Positions 59,045 through 64,000 of a stretch of 64,000 bases of DNA are shown here, piece after piece. Numbering within the stretch: position 1 is the stretch's first letter; every line of letters starts with the position of its first letter. Source of the DNA: Candidatus Altimarinota bacterium (GTDB lineage: Bacteria; Patescibacteriota; Gracilibacteria; UM-FILTER-43-11); NCBI GenBank assembly GCA_028281045.1, contig JANQKP010000009.1:50508-114507 (forward strand), given 5' to 3'. The notes beneath the pieces were generated by a model. It worked only from the letters and a program-made list of their open reading frames with translations, made no database searches and was not told where the DNA came from. A program made the translations under genes and the position numbers.

Positions 59045-60228
59045 TGAAAAAAACATTTAAATTCAGAGGCGTATCTGCCCTAGTCGCCCTTGTTGTGGCA
59101 GTTACGGTGGTTACTAATACTTCTCCTGAGCAAGTAGAAGCGAAAAGCTTTTTAGAGCAAACGTTGGAAAAGATCACAGGTATTTTTACCCCTGAGTTTC
59201 CAAAGCCAGAAACCATTAAAGGAATTTATATGACGGTGAGCACTTACGCCAATGAAGAAAGGCGTAATGCGCTTTTAGATCAAATGATCGCCTCTGGAGG
59301 AAACGCCTTAACTATAGATATTGAACATAGTGGTGGGCAGCTGGCCTTTATTCCTAAAAACGAGCAGCTTTTAGAATTAAACCCAGGAAAAGACACCATA
59401 GATTTAAAAGAAATGGTGGAAACTCTTCACGACAAAGGTATTTATGTTATTGCACGTGATGTCGTTTTCAACGACCCTTACATGAACCGCAGAAAACCAG
59501 AATGGCGCATTAAAGATCGCTGGGGAGGCCTTTGGGGTGGCGAAGGGAACCTGTGGTTAGACCCAAGTAAACCAGGAGCTCAAAATTATAATCTTATGGT
59601 GATTCAAGAGCTTGTTGAAGCCGGAGTCGATGAAATCCAATTAGATTACATCCGTTTCCCTTCTACTGTACTGCATTACTTAGATTTTCACTTCGATGAA
59701 GAAAACTTCAATCGTGGGGACATCATCACAGACTTCCTCAAAAAAGCATACGCCATTACGCAAGAAGCCAATGTGGAACTTGGCGTGGATGTCTTTGGAG
59801 CCGCTATTTGGGGTAACGTAGACTGGAAAATTGTAGGACAAAACATAGAACAACTTTCCCCTTACGTAGACGTGATTTACCCAATGACGTATCCAAGTCA
59901 TGTAAGCCCTGGGTACTATGGTTTTTACGATGTGTACTACGAACCCTATAACTTCGTTCACGAGAGCACTAAAAAATTCTTTGAAGCCTCTAACAAAGAG
60001 GCCGATCCAGAGATTGAAGCGAGTGAGGACGTAAGCACAGAGATTAGGCCATGGGTGCAAGGCTTTGCTTGGAGAGTCGTGTTCAACGAGGATTATGTAA
60101 ACCGCCAAGTCGAAGCCGGATACGATGGTGGAGCTAATGGTTATATGATCTGGAATGCTCAAAATAATTACCATGTTTCTTGGCCAAGTTTTGGAATAAA
60201 TCGAGTGACCGAAACCGGAGCAAAATAA
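59044..60228 (+). CDS. Secreted DUF4015 (putative glycoside hydrolase) protein
   Basis: 394 residues. Signal peptide (FRGVSALVALVVAVTVVTN). TIM-barrel DUF4015 domain: KGIYMTVSTYANEERRN, ALTIDIEHSGGQLAF, KGIYVIARDVVFND, WLDPSKPGAQNYNLMVIQELVEAGVDEIQLDYIRFPST, VDVFGAAIWGN, VIYPMTYPSHV, GYMIWNAQNNY. Related to glycosidase-like barrels; substrate unknown. Always close to DUF4012 here, so a shared surface-glycan function is plausible. Confidence 0.9.
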   Translation: MKKTFKFRGVSALVALVVAVTVVTNTSPEQVEAKSFLEQTLEKITGIFTPEFPKPETIKGIYMTVSTYANEERRNALLDQMIASGGNALTIDIEHSGGQLAFIPKNEQLLELNPGKDTIDLKEMVETLHDKGIYVIARDVVFNDPYMNRRKPEWRIKDRWGGLWGGEGNLWLDPSKPGAQNYNLMVIQELVEAGVDEIQLDYIRFPSTVLHYLDFHFDEENFNRGDIITDFLKKAYAITQEANVELGVDVFGAAIWGNVDWKIVGQNIEQLSPYVDVIYPMTYPSHVSPGYYGFYDVYYEPYNFVHESTKKFFEASNKEADPEIEASEDVSTEIRPWVQGFAWRVVFNEDYVNRQVEAGYDGGANGYMIWNAQNNYHVSWPSFGINRVTETGAK

Positions 60229-60241
60229 GAGGGCCAAAGCC

Positions 60242-60270
60242 TTTACATTTACCCCTATTTTAAGTACAAT
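60242..60270 (+). promoter_or_regulatory. Promoter of dnaJ
   Basis: TTTACA (60242-60247), 17-bp spacer, TACAAT (60265-60270); 23 bases before ATG 60294. No CIRCE or sigma-32-like element seen. Confidence 0.65.
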
Positions 60271-60293
60271 TCATTGGCTTTATTTAAACGAAA

Positions 60294-61406
60294 ATGGACG
60301 ATTTATACGAAATCCTCGGCGTTAAAAAAGATGCCTCAGATGATGAGATCAAAAAGGCCTATCGCAAGATCGCTTTAAAGCATCATCCAGACAAAGGTGG
60401 ATCCAAAGAAGATGAAGAAACCTTTAAGAAGGCAACGGCAGCTTACGAAGTGCTTGGAGACAAGCAAAAGCGTCAGCAATATGACCAATTCGGCTCTGCT
60501 GGATTTGGTGGACAAGGCGCAGGCCCAGGAGGATTCGATTTCTCTAATATGAATTTCAACTTTGGCGGACAAGCCGGAGGTTTTGGAGATATTTTTGATT
60601 CTTTCTTTGGTGGACAAGCTGGTGCTAGAGCCAAAAAAGGTCCACAACGTGGAAACGACATTGAAATCGTTCTTTCGGTGAACTTTGAAGAAGCTGTATT
60701 TGGAACCAGTAAAGATGTAGAGGTTTCTCGCTATGAAACTTGTAGCCACTGCAGCGGCAACGGAGCAGAACCAGGTTCTGAAATCAAAGAATGTACCGAT
60801 TGTTCTGGAACCGGACAACAAGTGAAGATGCAGCAAACTATTCTTGGTGCAATTCAAACCGCTGTCACCTGTAAAACTTGCTCTGGACGTGGTAAAAAAG
60901 CCGAAAAAGATTGTAAAACTTGTTCTGGAGAAGGTCGTGAAGTGAAACCAAATAAGATTAAAGTTAAAGTTCCAGAAGGAATTAACGACAAAGCCGTACT
61001 TCGCCTGAAAGATCAGGGGGAAGCAGGGTCTCAAGGAGGGCCTTACGGAGACTTATTTGTGCACATTAGTGTAGAACCAAGTAAAGAATTCGAACGTGTT
61101 GGAGACGACATCTACACCAAGCAAACAATTCATGTGCTTCAAGCCATTTTAGGAGATGAAATTGAGGTAAAAACCATTCACGGAAACGTGAAGCTGAAAA
61201 TCCCTGCAGGAACCGAAAGCCACAAGGTGTTTAAAATCACAGGCAAAGGCGTGCAAAAAGTAGGAGGAAGTGGAAAAGGAGATCACAAAGTAAAAATTGT
61301 ATTAGAAATGCCTAAGAAACTCAGCAAAGCTGAGAAAAAACACTATGCCGAGCTGGCTAAAGAAGCCAAGCTCGATATTGATTTACCTAAAGGACTATTT
61401 GGATAA
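60294..61406 (+). CDS. dnaJ: Molecular chaperone DnaJ
   Basis: 370 residues with the complete class A layout: J domain with HPD at 31-33, Gly/Phe region (about 65-115, [13 protein letters not shown]), four CxxCxGxG zinc repeats ([32 protein letters not shown]), and the C-terminal substrate domains. Co-chaperone of DnaK, which is not in the window. One-base overlap with ymdB. Confidence 0.97.
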   Translation: MDDLYEILGVKKDASDDEIKKAYRKIALKHHPDKGGSKEDEETFKKATAAYEVLGDKQKRQQYDQFGSAGFGGQGAGPGGFDFSNMNFNFGGQAGGFGDIFDSFFGGQAGARAKKGPQRGNDIEIVLSVNFEEAVFGTSKDVEVSRYETCSHCSGNGAEPGSEIKECTDCSGTGQQVKMQQTILGAIQTAVTCKTCSGRGKKAEKDCKTCSGEGREVKPNKIKVKVPEGINDKAVLRLKDQGEAGSQGGPYGDLFVHISVEPSKEFERVGDDIYTKQTIHVLQAILGDEIEVKTIHGNVKLKIPAGTESHKVFKITGKGVQKVGGSGKGDHKVKIVLEMPKKLSKAEKKHYAELAKEAKLDIDLPKGLFG

Positions 61407-62188
61407 TGAAAGTACTTGTTATTGGAGACATCTTCGGGAGACCTGGTCGTGAAACGACTAAAAAAGCCATTGAGGCCCTGAAAGATCAGCATGATATTGA
61501 TCTTATTATTGCCAACGGTGAAAACCTGGCTCACGGAGCAGGGATGACCAAAAAAACCTACCGTGAAATGCTAGATGCTGGAGTAGATTATTTCACTACA
61601 GGGAATCATATTTATGATAACCCTGATATCTTCGAGGAACTGGATAAAAAATCAACTAAGATCTTAGCCCCTGCTAATTATCCCCCAGGGAATATTGGTA
61701 AAGGCTACGATATTATTACTGTAAATAAGAAAAAGGTGCTTCTTATAAACCTTATGGGTCGCGTCTTTATTGATAAAGACTTCGATTGTCCTTTCCGTAA
61801 AATCGATGAAATTCTTGAGGAAACCAAGAAAGAAAAACTGGAAGCGATTCTTATCGATTTACATGCCGAAGCCACCAGTGAAAAGATTGCCTTCATGCAC
61901 TACGTAAATGGTCGCGCAAGCGTGCTTTGGGGAACTCATACACATGTGCCTACGGCAGATGCAGATATTTCTGAAGAAGGCCTGGCCTACATCACCGACG
62001 TTGGCTTTACAGGGCCAACTGCTGGAGTAATTGGTGTAAAAAAAGAAAATATTATTAATAGCTTTCTTAAGCAAGGTAAGTTTAAAATGGATGTGGCCGA
62101 AGGACCCACTGTTTTCAATGCTGTACTTGTAGAAATAGAAGGCATGAAAGCAAAATCTATAGAACAAATCTCTCTTAAATACGATTAA
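61406..62188 (+). CDS. ymdB: YmdB family metallophosphoesterase
   Basis: 260 residues. VLVIGDIFGRPGRETTKKAIEAL, IIANGENLAHGAGMT, YFTTGNHIYDNPDI, LLINLMGRVF, LIDLHAEATSEKIAFMHYVNGRASVLWGTHTHVPTAD: the full set of metal ligands. YmdB enzymes hydrolyse 2',3'-cAMP and in Bacillus influence motility and biofilm choice. Overlaps dnaJ and ctpA by one base each. Confidence 0.93.
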   Translation: MKVLVIGDIFGRPGRETTKKAIEALKDQHDIDLIIANGENLAHGAGMTKKTYREMLDAGVDYFTTGNHIYDNPDIFEELDKKSTKILAPANYPPGNIGKGYDIITVNKKKVLLINLMGRVFIDKDFDCPFRKIDEILEETKKEKLEAILIDLHAEATSEKIAFMHYVNGRASVLWGTHTHVPTADADISEEGLAYITDVGFTGPTAGVIGVKKENIINSFLKQGKFKMDVAEGPTVFNAVLVEIEGMKAKSIEQISLKYD

Positions 62189-63408
62189 TGAAAAAAGACT
62201 ACTTAGGAAATCAACAATCTCAAATGCCCAAGTACCTTGGGCTTATTGTTTTAATTTTCTTTGTATTCGCTTTAGGTTGGAACACCGGACTAAATCACTC
62301 TACGAGACTAGATGATAATAGCTCGAGTGATCTTATTAACCGTGGAGCCAGAAAATCGGTAGATATGCAGCTGTATTGGGACACATGGGACCTACTAAAT
62401 ACTAAATATGTAGACCCAAGTCTTTTAGATTATCAAGAAATGGTATACGGAGCGATCCGTGGCATGGTCGCCTCTACAGGAGACCCTTACACAGCCTTTA
62501 TGACTCCAAAAGAGAATAAAGAATTCCAAGATAGCCTGAATGGAGACCTAGAAGGTATTGGAGCAGAGCTTACGCTTAGAAATGGACTCCTTACTGTAGT
62601 TTCTCCTCTAAAAAATTCTCCTGCGCAAAAAGCAGGACTGCGCCCAGAAGATATTATTTATCAAATCGATGGTGAAATCGCTGAAGATTACACATTGGAA
62701 CAAGCGGTGATGCTGATCCGTGGACCAAAAGGATCTAGAGTCACTCTAACGGTACTCAGAGAAGGAGCAGATGAACCGATCGATATCATCATTAGACGTG
62801 CCAAGATCAACATCGAAAGTGTAGAGCTTTCATTCGATGGTGATATTGCCATTCTAGAGCTCAATCAGTTTGGAACCAACACCATGGATGAGTTCAATAT
62901 CGCGGTAAACGATATCCTCACTTCTGGAGCCGAAGGTCTTGTACTTGATATGCGCTACAACGGCGGAGGATTCTTAGACGGAGCCATTGATATTGTTTCT
63001 GAATTTGTTCAAGCTGGACACGTTGTGACGGTGAAACAACGTAATCCACAGGATAACGAAGTGATCTTTGTAAATGGTAAGGCACGCATGCAAAATATTC
63101 CAATTGTAGCCATTATTAACCGTGGTAGCGCTTCTGCTTCTGAGATTGTAGCTGGAGCACTTCAAGACCATAATAGAGCCATTGTAGTAGGTGAAACGAG
63201 CTTTGGAAAAGGAACCGTACAAGAAGTGGTGAACCTAGTAGGTGGAGCGAGCCTAAGAGTAACCATTGCTAAGTGGTTTACACCAGACAACAGAGACATA
63301 GATCAGATTGGAGTAGAGCCAGATGTATATGTAGAAAGAACTCCGGAAGACTTTGAAACAGACAATGACCCTCAGCTAGAAAAAGCCCTTGAGATTCTAA
63401 GACAGTAA
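62188..63408 (+). CDS. ctpA: C-terminal processing peptidase (S41A)
   Basis: 406 residues. N-terminal membrane anchor (YLGLIVLIFFVFALGW), PDZ domain about 115-200 (GLRPEDIIYQIDGEIAEDYTLEQAVMLIRGPKGS), then the S41 domain with catalytic Ser in NRGSASASEIVAGAL and Lys in GETSFGKGTVQ. Acts on the outer face of the membrane to trim exported proteins. Confidence 0.96.
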   Translation: MKKDYLGNQQSQMPKYLGLIVLIFFVFALGWNTGLNHSTRLDDNSSSDLINRGARKSVDMQLYWDTWDLLNTKYVDPSLLDYQEMVYGAIRGMVASTGDPYTAFMTPKENKEFQDSLNGDLEGIGAELTLRNGLLTVVSPLKNSPAQKAGLRPEDIIYQIDGEIAEDYTLEQAVMLIRGPKGSRVTLTVLREGADEPIDIIIRRAKINIESVELSFDGDIAILELNQFGTNTMDEFNIAVNDILTSGAEGLVLDMRYNGGGFLDGAIDIVSEFVQAGHVVTVKQRNPQDNEVIFVNGKARMQNIPIVAIINRGSASASEIVAGALQDHNRAIVVGETSFGKGTVQEVVNLVGGASLRVTIAKWFTPDNRDIDQIGVEPDVYVERTPEDFETDNDPQLEKALEILRQ

Positions 63409-63425
63409 GTTAACTGCCCCCTCCC

Positions 63426-63803
63426 ATGACACAGCAACCTTCGTTATACAAAGACCTTGGCCTAGGTGAGCTAGAAAAAACAACCTCCTTAGCAGATGCA
63501 TATAGAATCATGCATATTTTTGAAAGCACTACAGGAATAAAAATAGATCCAAAAAATATCTCTTATTTACAGGCTCAGTTTTTAGAAGAGGGCTCAGAGG
63601 ATAAAGACCGCAGAATACTTAAGTCACAACTTATAAGAAGGCTGGTTGAAGGCGCCCTAATAAAGCTGATGCAAGAACCAGGTTTTCAGCCAGTGAATCA
63701 GTTTTTAGACGACGTGAGCCATCTAATAGAAAAAACACCGATGCAGGCTGTAGTTAAAAGCATCAGAAGCAGAGTAAAAAGCACTCAATCTATTTCTGTA
63801 TAA
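63426..63803 (+). CDS. Hypothetical protein, 125 residues
   Basis: Unrecognised all-helical soluble protein (SLADAYRIMHIFESTTGIKIDPKNISYLQAQFLEEG...LIRRLVEGALIKLMQEPGF). 17 bases after ctpA on the same strand, so perhaps the last gene of dnaJ-ymdB-ctpA. Its 3' end overlaps the DUF192 gene by 14 bases tail to tail. Confidence 0.65.
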   Translation: MTQQPSLYKDLGLGELEKTTSLADAYRIMHIFESTTGIKIDPKNISYLQAQFLEEGSEDKDRRILKSQLIRRLVEGALIKLMQEPGFQPVNQFLDDVSHLIEKTPMQAVVKSIRSRVKSTQSISV

Positions 63804-64000
63804 CGTAATCCCCTACCTGCACATCATGCCTTCTAGAGAATCCACTCTGAAGCTCTAGAACGTATTGAACGGGCTGCAAACTACCATAAGAATTACAAAT
63901 TTCTGTTCTACACGGTGGAACAGAGTGTTCTATTTGAGTGATTTTCATGTCGGTATCTAGATATAAAATATCTAGAGGAATACGCATGTTCTTCATCCAA
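63790..64000 (-). CDS. DUF192 family protein, partial (5' end beyond right edge)
   Basis: The C-terminal 69 residues are visible: the family signature WMKNMRIPLDILYLDTDMKI followed by the conserved CRTEICNSYGSLQPVQYVLELQSG and VGDYV. DUF192 proteins are small, often exported beta proteins of unknown function. The reading frame continues past the window. Confidence 0.88.
   Translation of the reverse strand, partial: WMKNMRIPLDILYLDTDMKITQIEHSVPPCRTEICNSYGSLQPVQYVLELQSGFSRRHDVQVGDYVIQK

Overview
The window reads as a chromosomal fragment of a Patescibacteria/CPR bacterium, perhaps from the Peregrinibacteria or another Gracilibacteria-like lineage. Pointers are a DUF4012 protein next to a DUF4015 glycosidase-like protein, a compact type IV pilus set, short intergenic spaces, and start codons that almost never have a Shine-Dalgarno sequence. 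TGA is a normal stop here (nadC and two small ORFs end on it), so the TGA=Gly code of some Gracilibacteria does not apply. Taxonomy is inference only; no rRNA or tRNA gene was found. For a CPR genome the biosynthetic content is rich: tryptophan, folate, NAD, part of proline synthesis, and a full F1Fo ATP synthase.

Layout. 1-5.6 kb (minus): trpR, a five-domain trpEGDCF fusion and the start of trpB, under a TrpR-type operator/promoter and an attenuator formed around the Trp-rich 3' end of trpR. 5.6-8.2 kb: metallopeptidase, methyltransferase and an unknown gene flanked by a 42-bp direct repeat. 8.2-14.7 kb (minus): folate genes (folE, PTPS/queD-like, folK, folP, pabC, pabB, pabA) and nadC, with a 44-codon membrane ORF overlapping both nadC and pabA. 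14.7-23 kb: glycosyltransferases, tsaB, and a large secreted amidase/SpoIID fusion. 23-25 kb: accessory genes with a row of three hairpins. 25-33.3 kb: type IV pilus genes on both strands, including a pilin-like protein with an NHL propeller and no canonical start codon. 33.3-35.8 kb: an atypical island with Shine-Dalgarno sites and two homologous structured leaders. 35.8-41.2 kb: gltX, a murB-like gene, nnrD, pgeF, yggT, then infC (ATA start)-rpmI-rplT. 42.3-49.2 kb: atpZ-B-E-F-H-A-G-D-C, with a c subunit carrying two carboxylates that suggest Na+ coupling. 49.2-55.5 kb: higBA, DUF427, rarA, dinG, ldh. 55.5-56.2 kb: no protein gene but a string of strong hairpins behind a good minus-strand promoter, probably a large noncoding RNA. 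56.2-57.2 kb: a proB-like gene behind a classical attenuator with a Pro-rich leader peptide. 57.3-64 kb: DUF4012, DUF4015, dnaJ, ymdB, ctpA, a small unknown gene, and a partial DUF192 gene.

The strongest new signals are regulatory RNAs: (1) trpR whose last codons serve as an attenuation leader, together with a tandem TrpR operator; (2) a proline attenuator before proB; (3) a roughly 600-nt structured RNA next to ldh; (4) a duplicated leader RNA with covariation.
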